From Glutamicibacter sp. MNS18 (lineage in GTDB: Bacteria > Actinomycetota > Actinomycetes > Actinomycetales > Micrococcaceae), in the NCBI RefSeq assembly GCF_026107515.2, contig NZ_JAPCHW010000002.1, forward strand, positions 146,648 to 210,647: a stretch of 64,000 bases of DNA. The letters run 5' to 3'. Position 1 is the stretch's first letter; the number at the start of each line of letters is the position of its first letter. This document shows positions 57,174 to 64,000 of the stretch, piece by piece. The notes below the pieces were generated by a model. That model saw only the letters and a list, made by a program, of their open reading frames with translations. It ran no database searches and was not told the origin of the DNA. The position numbers were made by a program, and so were the translations under genes.

Positions 57174-59261
57174 ATGTCTGAAACCAACCAGACAACGGCC
57201 TACTACTACGCCGACGGGCAGCGGATACCGCTGCAGGCATCAAGCCACTTCATGGCGGTGCGCGCAACCGGCGAGCAAGCCGCAGCCATGGTCGCACAGT
57301 CCACCGCGGGTGTAGCCGACCTTCGTGACCCGGTCGAGACGATGCATTTGGAAGACCAGGGCATTGTCCTGTTCAAGGTTCCCGACGGAGCCGCGCCCTT
57401 GGCATTGCCGGCGAAGGTACAGGCAGCAGAGGGCAACGGCCCGGCCGTCTACGAGGTCGCCGAGGCCCATGAACAACCGGGCACAAGTGCCCTGATCGAC
57501 CACGGCGAACTCATCGTCAAATTCGAATCCGGTAGCGACGCAGCGGTAAAACTGCTGGCGAAGTATCACCTGCACACGCTCCAGGAAGACTACCCGGAAC
57601 CCGGGGCACAGCTGGTGCGCACCGAGCGGGAACAGGATTCGGCGGTAGCCGTGGCCAACGCAATGCATGAGCTGGAAGCGGTGGAATACGCGGTACCGAA
57701 CTTCGTTCGGGTCACCCCACGGCTTGCGGCCCAGGCGCAGGAAACCGGGGAAGAGGTCGAGGACGCCAGTACCCCGGCATACACCCCGAACGACCCGCTG
57801 CTGTCCTTGCAGTGGGGAATCAGCAAGATCCGTTGCCCGGAGGCCTGGGATATTTCCCGGGGAAGCTCCGGGATCTCCATCGCCGTCATCGACGAAGGTG
57901 GCAATGCCCATGAGGACTATGCCCTGGCCCCCGGGTGGGATGCCAGGTTCAACGATTCTGACCCGACACCGAATCCGAGCGACGGCCACGGGGTGGCCTG
58001 TGCGGGAATCGCGGCGGCCACCGCCAACAACGGCAAGGGTGTGGCCGGCGTAGCGCCGAATTGCCGGGTACGGCATATCCGGATCGCCTACGGAGTGGGT
58101 CAAAGCTGGTCAACAACCGATGCCATCATTGCCGCCGGTGTCCGCAAGGCGGTCGACCTGGGTGCAGATGTGCTCTCCAACTCCTGGGGCGGTGGCGGCG
58201 CCAGCACCGTGGTGACCAACGCCTTCCGTTACGGGCAGACCAATGGGCGTGGCGGCAGGGGCACCCCGATCGCGGCGGCCACCGGCAATAGCGACGTACT
58301 CGGGGTGATCTACCCGGCGAACCTCTCTCCATCCATCCGCGGCTTCATGGCCGTTGGCGCGAGCAACCAATGGGACCAGCGCAAGAGCAAGACCAGTTTG
58401 GACGGGGAGAACTGGTGGGGTTCGAATTACGGGCCGCAGGTCGACGTGGTGGCACCGGGGGTAAAGATTCCCACGACCGACATCATGGGAGCCGGAGGTT
58501 ACACGTCCGGCAACTATGTGAACACGTTCAACGGAACCTCCTCGGCAACCCCTCATGTGGCCGGGCTCATGGCGCTGATCCTCTCGGTGGATCCGTCCTT
58601 GAGGTCCTGGGAGGTCGAAGACATCATCAAATTGACCGCCCGCGACCTGGGTTCGGCTGGCCGGGACCAGCACTTCGGCTTCGGTCGGATTGATGTGCGC
58701 CATGCATTGGAGGCGGCTGCCAAGATCTGGTACTCGATCCAGGTCACGCCGGTGTTCCTCGGAACCGGCGGTGACACCTACATCAGGGCTACCATCCGGA
58801 TGTACAACCCGGGCATCAACACCATCCGGCTCAACGGGCTGACGTTCCGTTCGCACGGAACCAACGGTACGGTGATCGACCAGTTCGGCTTCACCGGAAA
58901 CCCAGGCCCGGTCATGCTGGCCCGTAGTGGAAACGACGTGAGATTCACGAACGTGCTACTCAAGGCCAACGGCAACCGGTCGAGCTGGTCGTACTCGTGG
59001 TCGGCCAACTGGGGCTACACCTTCTGGCGTCCGGGGGCACCTCTGTTCCCGCTGGGTGCCGAGCAGCCGGTCGTCGCCGGCCCACTGGATGAATCCCAGG
59101 GCACCAGCGACAACAGCCAAACGGTCACCGGAGAAGACCGCGGCACGTCGCAGACCACGGAACCGGTGGTGGATACCAATGGAATGCCCAACGGACAAGT
59201 CGAAGGAGACCACATCAGCGTGAACCGGGCCGATAAATCCATCACGATCGTTCTTCGGTGA
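57174..59261 (+). CDS. Subtilase 2, S8 family peptidase without signal peptide
   Basis: A 695-residue serine peptidase. Residues about 1-215 form an N-terminal region with an inhibitor-like end (ELEAVEYAVPNFVRV, a typical prodomain end). The catalytic domain has Asp 240 (AVIDEGGN, with Glu in the usual Thr/Ser place), His 272 (DGHGVACAGI) and Ser 456 (NGTSSATPHVAG); oxyanion Asn 372 is in ATGNSD. A C-terminal beta domain follows (about 520-640), then an acidic Thr/Ser-rich tail. No signal peptide is visible, so cytoplasmic action after prodomain removal is likely. A good Shine-Dalgarno (GAAGGAG) precedes the ATG. It is separated from the CHAT gene by 122 bases. Confidence 0.93.
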   Translation: MSETNQTTAYYYADGQRIPLQASSHFMAVRATGEQAAAMVAQSTAGVADLRDPVETMHLEDQGIVLFKVPDGAAPLALPAKVQAAEGNGPAVYEVAEAHEQPGTSALIDHGELIVKFESGSDAAVKLLAKYHLHTLQEDYPEPGAQLVRTEREQDSAVAVANAMHELEAVEYAVPNFVRVTPRLAAQAQETGEEVEDASTPAYTPNDPLLSLQWGISKIRCPEAWDISRGSSGISIAVIDEGGNAHEDYALAPGWDARFNDSDPTPNPSDGHGVACAGIAAATANNGKGVAGVAPNCRVRHIRIAYGVGQSWSTTDAIIAAGVRKAVDLGADVLSNSWGGGGASTVVTNAFRYGQTNGRGGRGTPIAAATGNSDVLGVIYPANLSPSIRGFMAVGASNQWDQRKSKTSLDGENWWGSNYGPQVDVVAPGVKIPTTDIMGAGGYTSGNYVNTFNGTSSATPHVAGLMALILSVDPSLRSWEVEDIIKLTARDLGSAGRDQHFGFGRIDVRHALEAAAKIWYSIQVTPVFLGTGGDTYIRATIRMYNPGINTIRLNGLTFRSHGTNGTVIDQFGFTGNPGPVMLARSGNDVRFTNVLLKANGNRSSWSYSWSANWGYTFWRPGAPLFPLGAEQPVVAGPLDESQGTSDNSQTVTGEDRGTSQTTEPVVDTNGMPNGQVEGDHISVNRADKSITIVLR

Positions 59262-59343
59262 CCTGGAGGACAGGTGGCGTGAACCGACCCGGCACGACCA
59301 TTGCCGGTGAACAGGCCTCGCAGCCCGCCTTGTGATTCCCGAT

Positions 59344-59385
59344 ACTGCATGACCCCCGTCCCGTGAGGGCCGGGGGTCATGCAGT
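59344..59385 (+). terminator. Hairpin after subtilase 2
   Basis: A perfect 15-base inverted repeat (ACTGCATGACCCCCG, 59344-59358, against 59371-59385) with a 12-base loop. There is only a short T pair after it. Convergent to the chagasin-like gene, it may serve both strands. Confidence 0.6.
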
Positions 59386-59496
59386 TCGCTGAAGTGAGTC
59401 CTTCTCCAACGGGTACACGCAACGGTCCAATGCCGATGTGCACGATGGCATCGCGGCTCATTCCCAGCGGAACAGCTAGAGGAAAAACCGTGCGCC

Positions 59497-59811
59497 TCAG
59501 GTCACGGTAATGGTGAAGCGCCGGACTTCGGCGGTCTGCCGTTCCCAAGCCCTGGACAGTTGCAGCTCGACCTGCCAGAAGCCGGCACTGATGGCGCGTA
59601 AGGCGGCGACATGGGCGGAGCCTGCCGTGTTCTTGTGCTGTTCGGCTTCGGGGATGTCGGGATGGCGATCCCGTTCAACCATTAAGCCCGAACCGCATTC
59701 GCTCAAGGTCCAGAGATGACCACTGCCCGGCGTGACAGGAAGGCGCAGATGGATCCGCGTTCCGCGCCTGACATTGAGATTCGCGCTGCCGTCGGTCTCG
59801 ATCTGTTCCAT
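59497..59811 (-). CDS. Chagasin-like (I42) protease inhibitor family protein
   Basis: A 104-residue beta protein with the three chagasin loop patterns in order: LPVTPGSGHLW (cf. NPTTGY-x-W), a Gly/Ala-rich middle ending in AISAGFWQVELQL, and RAWE (cf. RPWE) followed by a closing FTITV strand. I42 proteins classically inhibit papain-type cysteine peptidases. No signal peptide is visible, so it would act in the cytoplasm. On the minus strand TAGGAT ends six bases before the ATG, so the gene has a leaderless-type promoter. It converges on the subtilase/CHAT block. The family call rests on motif order and is moderately sure. Confidence 0.68.
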   Translation of the reverse strand: MEQIETDGSANLNVRRGTRIHLRLPVTPGSGHLWTLSECGSGLMVERDRHPDIPEAEQHKNTAGSAHVAALRAISAGFWQVELQLSRAWERQTAEVRRFTITVT

Positions 59812-59896
59812 TATTCCATCCTAGAGTGCGTCCGGCCCTGTGTCGCACACCACCGGGCCGGCGCATCGCCGTGTGTCCACTGGTGTGAAAGTGGGC

Positions 59897-59902
59897 TACA
59901 AT
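59897..59902 (+). promoter_or_regulatory. Probable -10 element of the terC transcript
   Basis: TACAAT lies 9 bases before the riboswitch core begins, at the expected place for transcription of the leader. The -35 region is weak. Confidence 0.45.
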
Positions 59903-59910
59903 GAACCCTT

Positions 59911-60022
59911 GTACGTAGGGGAGTATCCCGAATGCTGTGAACGTCAACACGCGCAACAATGAAGTTTCGCCGGATGCAGCAGCCGAACATGGGCCGGGCC
60001 CATGACGGCGGAGAGACTTGCG
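59911..60022 (+). promoter_or_regulatory. yybP-ykoY manganese riboswitch upstream of terC
   Basis: The conserved core parts occur in order: GGGGAGTA (59919-59926), GTCAACACG (59943-59951) and CGGAGAGACTTGCG (60009-60022). These are the invariant loop sequences of the yybP-ykoY family, whose Mn2+-bound form alters expression of downstream transporters, often TerC-family genes. The gene below is of that family, which supports the call. Whether it acts on transcription or translation is not clear. Confidence 0.87.
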
Positions 60023-60062
60023 GTTCCTTTTCCATACCCTTACGACGAAAGGTTGCTCATCT

Positions 60063-61106
60063 GTGGGCGCTTCAGGGTTAACCCTTCAATTTGAAATCAT
60101 CTCGCTGGCTGCACTGTGTGTGATCCTGCTCTTGGATCTGCTGTACGTGGTACGCCGGCCGCACGAACCCTCGATGAAGGAAGCCGGCCTTTTTGTCGCC
60201 TTCTACGTCGCTCTGGCCATCATCTTCGGTGCGGTGCTCTGGTGGCAGGCCGGTCCCCAGCTGGGCCAGGAATTCTATGCCGGCTGGATCACCGAATACT
60301 CGTTGTCCATCGACAACCTGTTCGTTTTCATCATCATCATGACCCGCTTTGCGGTGCCGCGTAAGTACCAGCAGGAAGTGTTGATGTTCGGCATCATCAT
60401 CGCCCTGATACTCCGTGCCATTTTCATCCTGCTCGGTGCCGCGATGATCGAGCATCTGTCGTGGATCTTCTACATCTTCGGTGCCTTCCTGCTGTGGACC
60501 GCATGGCACCAGATGAAGGACGATGACGAGGAAGAAGACAGCGAATCGGGTATCGTCAAGAAGCTGACCAGCAAGCTGCCGATCGCCAAGGACTACGACG
60601 GAAACAAGCTGCGCACCACCGTGAACGGCAAACGCATGTTCACCCCGATGGTGATGGTCTTCGTGACCATCGGCATGACCGACCTGCTGTTCGCCGTGGA
60701 CTCGATTCCCGCGATCTTCGGTTTGACCCAGTCCGCGTTCATCGTCTTCACCGCGAATATCTTCGCCCTGATGGGTCTGCGCCAGCTGTACTTCCTGCTC
60801 GGCGGGCTGATGAACCGCCTGGTGTTCCTGAAGCACGCACTGAGCTTCATCCTGGCCTTCATCGGTGTGAAGCTGATCTTCCACGCATTGACCCACAACG
60901 AGCTGGGCTTCCTCAACGGCGGCCAGCCGATCGAATGGGTTCCGGAGATCACCACCGGGTTCTCACTGATCGTGATCGCCTCGACCATCGTGATCGCCAC
61001 CGTTCTCTCGTTGTGGACGCCGTTGGGAAAGCGCGCGGCGGCCAAGGCTGAAGCCGAGGCTGCCGAGAAGGCCACAGTCGAGGGTAGCTTGAAGGACGGC
61101 GAGTAG
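60063..61106 (+). CDS. TerC family integral membrane protein
   Basis: A 347-residue protein with about eight hydrophobic segments and the TerC signatures SLSIDNLFVFIIIMTRF and TDLLFAVDSIPAIFG, whose acidic residues lie in the membrane and are thought to bind metal. The family is now linked to Mn2+ export and metal loading of exported enzymes. The manganese riboswitch upstream fits this. The C-terminus is Ala/Glu/Lys-rich. The GTG at 60063 has AAAGG upstream and gives the usual N-terminus; ATG 60018 would lie inside the riboswitch. Confidence 0.93.
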   Translation: MGASGLTLQFEIISLAALCVILLLDLLYVVRRPHEPSMKEAGLFVAFYVALAIIFGAVLWWQAGPQLGQEFYAGWITEYSLSIDNLFVFIIIMTRFAVPRKYQQEVLMFGIIIALILRAIFILLGAAMIEHLSWIFYIFGAFLLWTAWHQMKDDDEEEDSESGIVKKLTSKLPIAKDYDGNKLRTTVNGKRMFTPMVMVFVTIGMTDLLFAVDSIPAIFGLTQSAFIVFTANIFALMGLRQLYFLLGGLMNRLVFLKHALSFILAFIGVKLIFHALTHNELGFLNGGQPIEWVPEITTGFSLIVIASTIVIATVLSLWTPLGKRAAAKAEAEAAEKATVEGSLKDGE

Positions 61107-61129
61107 TCCGCAACGTCGTCAGATAGGGA

Positions 61130-61166
61130 AATGCCGGGTGGGATCCCATGATTCCACCCGGCATTT
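61130..61166. terminator. Bidirectional terminator between terC and the S33 hydrolase
   Basis: AATGCCGGGTGG (61130-61141) is inverted at 61154-61165 with a 12-base loop and short T-runs on either strand. It lies between convergent genes. Confidence 0.7.
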
Positions 61167-61222
61167 CCTGTTCCGGACCCGTCACGTGGACGGTTCAACC
61201 TCGCGGTGACCCGGATCGTTGC

Positions 61223-62518
61223 CTACCCCTGGACCGGCTTGGTCTCCGGCTCGGCCGCCGGTACCTGGCCATTGGTCATATCCAACAGCCGCTTGACGAT
61301 GTAGGCCCCTTCATCGGCGATTCCATCATGATGGAACCCCTTGGTGACCCAGGTTTGCAGACCCCTGACCTTGCCGGCGGTGTCCAATGAGAGCTCCCGG
61401 TCGACATAGACGTCGTCGTGGTACACCGCCGCGGCCACTGGAACCGTGTTGCCTGCCAGCACTTCCAGATCATAAAGCGGCCCGAAACCCTCATGCTCGG
61501 CCAGCAGGCGCGCGGTTTCCTCCAAGGGACGTAGTGCCGGATCCTCGGTGAAATACCAGCGGTACACCATTTCCCCGGTCAACAGCGGGCATGGTGCTTC
61601 CGGGTTAAATTGGTCGAATTCGGCCAGCACACGTTCGGCGGCCCACCGGGTGGCCGCGCCCTGGGCATAGATCGACTCGTGCATCACCGCGTAGAGCGGG
61701 TTCGCTGCCCGGCTGGCCTGCTCATGGAGCACTCCCAGGAAGGTATCCGACAGCCGGGGGCCGCCGGGGGTGTCGACAAAGGCTTCCTCCAGCACATGGT
61801 GCAGCGAATGCACCCGGGTATTCCCACCCAGGTACTGCCCCAGCATCTGCACCAACGGAACGGTCACCAGCCGACCATCGGGCAGTCTCTCGTCATGGAA
61901 GGTGCGAACATGAGTGTAGATGCGTTCGAGCACCTCGCGGTCCCGCGGATACCAGGAGAAATACTCCTCGTTGCGTTCAGCCATCCGCTGGTAGGTGGCC
62001 CGGTACACGGTGTCGGCATCCGCCGTCAGGGAAGCCAGTCCACCGGTCACCAGGCAACGCTCCAGGGACTGCGGAAACAGCGACAGGTAGGTCAGCGTGC
62101 AGAAGCCCCCATAACTTTGCCCCAGGGTGCTCCACTTGTCGATGCCCAGCTGGTTGCGTAGCAGTTCGGCGTCCCGGACGATGGAATCGGCCCGGAAGAA
62201 CCCCAGGTAATGCGCCTGGGCGGCCGCGTCGCCACGCAACGCCAATGACTGGCGGTTGGCCGGGGTGGACAGCCCGGTGCCCCGTTGGTCGAGCAGCAGC
62301 ACCCGGAAGTGTTTCACCGCTTCGGCCAGCCAGCCCGACAGGGTCGCCGGTCGCGGCGACTTGCCGCCCGGACCGCCCTGCAGGTACAGCAACCAGGGCT
62401 TGGACTCGTCGGTGGACACCTCCCGGGCGTACACCCGGATTGTCTCGCCGTTTTCTGCCGCATGGTCCAGCGGCACCTGCACCCAATGGTCGGTCACGGT
62501 CATTCCTCCGTAGCGCAT
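61223..62518 (-). CDS. Prolyl aminopeptidase-like alpha/beta hydrolase (S33)
   Basis: A 431-residue alpha/beta-fold hydrolase of the proline iminopeptidase group. The oxyanion motif LQGGPGGKSP, the DQRGTGLS strand and the nucleophile elbow GQSYGGF (Ser) are present, and a late Asp (YVDRELSLDTAG region) and the HHDG His complete the triad. It would release N-terminal proline from peptides in the cytoplasm. The start at 62518 overlaps the upstream GNAT gene by 19 bases; ATG 62503 (MTVTDHW) is also possible. The two form a leftward operon. Confidence 0.9.
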   Translation of the reverse strand: MRYGGMTVTDHWVQVPLDHAAENGETIRVYAREVSTDESKPWLLYLQGGPGGKSPRPATLSGWLAEAVKHFRVLLLDQRGTGLSTPANRQSLALRGDAAAQAHYLGFFRADSIVRDAELLRNQLGIDKWSTLGQSYGGFCTLTYLSLFPQSLERCLVTGGLASLTADADTVYRATYQRMAERNEEYFSWYPRDREVLERIYTHVRTFHDERLPDGRLVTVPLVQMLGQYLGGNTRVHSLHHVLEEAFVDTPGGPRLSDTFLGVLHEQASRAANPLYAVMHESIYAQGAATRWAAERVLAEFDQFNPEAPCPLLTGEMVYRWYFTEDPALRPLEETARLLAEHEGFGPLYDLEVLAGNTVPVAAAVYHDDVYVDRELSLDTAGKVRGLQTWVTKGFHHDGIADEGAYIVKRLLDMTNGQVPAAEPETKPVQG

Positions 62519-62994
62519 TGGCTTCCCACCTCCAATAGGGCTTCTCCGTCCAGACGGCGCACCGTCCAGCCATCCATGGAGGAGGAGCCGATCGAGTCGT
62601 AGAACTTGATGGCCGGTTCATTCCAATCCAGGACGGACCATTCCACCCTCCGGTAGCCACGCTGCACGGCGATCCGCGCCAGTTCGGTCAGCAGGGCGGT
62701 GCCGTGACCCTGGCCGCGGGCGGCCTCGCGGACCACCAGGTCTTCCAGGTGGATGCCATGGCGTCCTTCCCAGGTCGAATACGTCAGATACCAGATGGCC
62801 ACCGCCACGATCTGTCCCGCCTCGTCCTGGACAACATGGGCGAAGACCTGCGGGGAGTGCCCGAACAGATGGTCCTCCAGATCCCGCACGGTGTTCTTCA
62901 CCGCTTCAGGTTCCTTTTCATAGACGGCCAGTTCATGGATCAGCTCCAGGATTCCGGCACAGTCTTCTTTACGCGCTTTTCTCAGGGTTGACAT
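62500..62994 (-). CDS. GNAT acetyltransferase, diamine/thialysine type
   Basis: A 164-residue acetyltransferase resembling the spermidine/thialysine N-acetyltransferase group (ELAVYEKEPEAV; WYLTYSTWEGRHGIHLEDL; acetyl-CoA loop VREAARGQGHGTALL). A small primary amine is the likely substrate, unconfirmed. On the minus strand TAACCT ends seven bases before the ATG, a leaderless-type promoter. The longer frame to 63327 overlaps the divergent YdjM-like gene and is rejected. Confidence 0.9.
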   Translation of the reverse strand: MSTLRKARKEDCAGILELIHELAVYEKEPEAVKNTVRDLEDHLFGHSPQVFAHVVQDEAGQIVAVAIWYLTYSTWEGRHGIHLEDLVVREAARGQGHGTALLTELARIAVQRGYRRVEWSVLDWNEPAIKFYDSIGSSSMDGWTVRRLDGEALLEVGSQCATEE

Positions 62995-63030
62995 GTGTTT
63001 AAGGTTACCCCGGCCGGTGCACCGTAAGTG

Positions 63031-63046
63031 TCGTACATACGTTCTA
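63031..63046 (+). promoter_or_regulatory. LexA-like SOS box upstream of the YdjM-like gene
   Basis: TCGTACATACGTTCTA matches 10 of 12 fixed positions of the actinobacterial LexA box TCGAAC-N4-GTTCGA. It overlaps the candidate -10 (TAAGGT, 63045-63050), whose end lies seven bases before the ATG. Binding here would block transcription. Confidence 0.55.
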
Positions 63047-63057
63047 AGGTTGAACTC

Positions 63058-63810
63058 ATGATGGGTGGACACCACGCCATGAGCGGCGCAGCCGCATGGC
63101 TGGCAATAACGACAAATGTGAGTCTTGGACCGGTGGACCTGGGCTTTGGACTGTTCGACATGAACCAATGGGAAACCCTGGCCGGGGCGATGGTCTGTGC
63201 CGGTGCCGCGATGCTTCCGGACGCCGACCACCAGTCGGCGACCATTGCCCGGTCCCTGCCTCCGATTTCCAATGTGGTGACCAAGGTGGTGGCCACTGTG
63301 TCCGGGGGACACCGCAATGGCACGCACTCGATTATCGGGATCCTGGCCATTGCCTTGTTGGCCTGGATTGCGGACAAGTGGTCGATGGCCACCGAAGTGT
63401 TCGGCGTGGTCTATCCGGGTGCGGCCGTGCTAGCGGTCCTGCTGATCTCCTTCGCCGTGAAAACCATGAAGTTCATGCCGGCAGTGTTCTGTTGGGTCAT
63501 CGCCCTGGCCGGTGCCGGGTTCGTGGGCGTCAACGCCCCCGATGAGCGGTCCTGGTTCTTCCTGGCCGTGGTGCTTGGCGCCGCCGTGCATATCGTGGGG
63601 GACATGCTCACCGTCGGTGGGGTGAACTGGCTGTGGCCAATCAAGATCAGGGCGCCGCGCTGGTTCCGCCGGCTTCCGGTGGTCGGTGGATGTTGGAAGG
63701 CCAACGGGCGGATCGCGGTTCCGGTGTTGGGGGAGACCGGATCCAACGCGGAGTGGGTACTGGCCAGTGCATTGACCTCCTATGTGGTGGTCGCCTTGCT
63801 GGTTGCCTGA
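63058..63810 (+). CDS. YdjM-like membrane-bound metal-dependent hydrolase
   Basis: A 250-residue membrane protein of the YdjM/LexA-regulated hydrolase family. The conserved metal-site motifs are GGHHAMSGAAAW at the N-terminus, AMLPDADHQSATI, GGHRNGTHSI and AVHIVGDMLTVGG. About five hydrophobic segments are visible. In E. coli ydjM is an SOS gene; the LexA-like box here agrees. The substrate is unknown. I start at ATG 63058; the frame from 63028 would begin before the promoter. Confidence 0.88.
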   Translation: MMGGHHAMSGAAAWLAITTNVSLGPVDLGFGLFDMNQWETLAGAMVCAGAAMLPDADHQSATIARSLPPISNVVTKVVATVSGGHRNGTHSIIGILAIALLAWIADKWSMATEVFGVVYPGAAVLAVLLISFAVKTMKFMPAVFCWVIALAGAGFVGVNAPDERSWFFLAVVLGAAVHIVGDMLTVGGVNWLWPIKIRAPRWFRRLPVVGGCWKANGRIAVPVLGETGSNAEWVLASALTSYVVVALLVA

Positions 63811-63847
63811 CACCTGCCACACCCGGCCGCGACGCGGAACTCGTCCG

Positions 63848-63865
63848 GAGGGCTGAGGAGCCCTC
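63848..63865 (+). terminator. Small hairpin after the YdjM-like gene
   Basis: GAGGGCT and AGCCCTC pair around a 4-base loop. There is no T-run, so it is a weak candidate. Confidence 0.35.
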
Positions 63866-63881
63866 GATAATGCCGGTGTAA

Positions 63882-64000
63882 GAGCCTGTCAGATGGATTG
63901 TGTAAGACCCCTAGTCAATTGATAGAAAGAGACTAGGAAAACACGATATGACCATCCAGAAAGACCAGGCCGAACAGAGCATGGAAAACGCCTCAGACAT
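63882..64000 (+). mobile_element. Possible left end of an IS256-like insertion sequence, cut by the window edge
   Basis: A terminal-repeat-like stretch beginning GAGCCTGTCAGATGG and containing TTGTGTAAGACCCC is followed closely by a short hairpin (CCTAGTC/GACTAGG) and a new reading frame. TTGTGTAA near the end is common in IS256-family termini. The other end and any target duplication are outside the window. Confidence 0.42.
63948..64000 (+). CDS. Start of a rightward gene, probably a transposase (truncated)
   Basis: An ATG with AGGAAA ten bases upstream opens a frame of 17 codons (MTIQKDQAEQSMENASD) to the window edge. The sequence is too short to assign. The inverted-repeat-like sequence before it suggests a transposase. 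Confidence 0.45.
   Translation, partial: MTIQKDQAEQSMENASD

Overview
The window is GC-rich actinobacterial chromosome, most likely from an Arthrobacter/Glutamicibacter-type member of the Micrococcaceae. This rests on the codon bias, the core gene order (gltBD, pyk, an ANTAR response regulator, tRNA-Leu, pit, polA, rpsA, coaE, uvrB, terC), the many leaderless start sites and a GltB with an actinobacterial layout. The genus is inferred from gene order and not tested by a search.

Layout. 1-22.4 kb is core: glutamate synthase (gltB cut by the window edge, gltD), pyruvate kinase, a PdtaR-like antiterminator regulator, tRNA-Leu(CAA), a phosphate transporter behind a PHO-box-like element, a reductase-like protein, DNA polymerase I, an Eis-type acetyltransferase, a Tat-exported lipoprotein deacetylase, ribosomal protein S1, an orphan membrane protein, an rRNA methyltransferase-like protein, a YigZ-family protein, coaE and a small membrane protein. 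22.46-49.13 kb is one minus-strand operon of 20 tightly overlapping genes. It encodes a complete extracellular contractile injection system (eCIS): DUF4255 cap, two sheaths, two tubes, LysM adaptor, Pvc8/VgrG hub, spike, DUF2169 adaptor, PAAR-like tip, gp25, gpJ-like and gpI-like baseplate proteins, collagen-like fibre candidate, tape measure and AAA+ ATPase. The last gene is a 1241-residue protein whose C-terminus looks like a nuclease toxin. uvrB follows on the other strand.

51.9-59.3 kb is a second accessory block: a cytoplasmic subtilase, an ECF sigma factor, an unknown 158-residue protein, a TPR-CHAT caspase-like protease and a second cytoplasmic subtilase. Both subtilase genes carry the same upstream element. 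A chagasin-like (I42) protease inhibitor lies convergent to the block. The arrangement suggests a protease-to-sigma-factor signalling circuit, similar in logic to the TPR-CHAT/sigma module of type III-E CRISPR systems but with no CRISPR in view.

60-64 kb returns to core: terC behind a yybP-ykoY manganese riboswitch, a prolyl aminopeptidase-like hydrolase, a GNAT acetyltransferase, and a YdjM-like membrane protein with a LexA-like box over its promoter. What may be the left end of an IS256-like element runs off the right edge. The two accessory blocks flank uvrB on both sides, so the coaE-uvrB-terC interval looks like a site where the otherwise conserved order has been opened twice.
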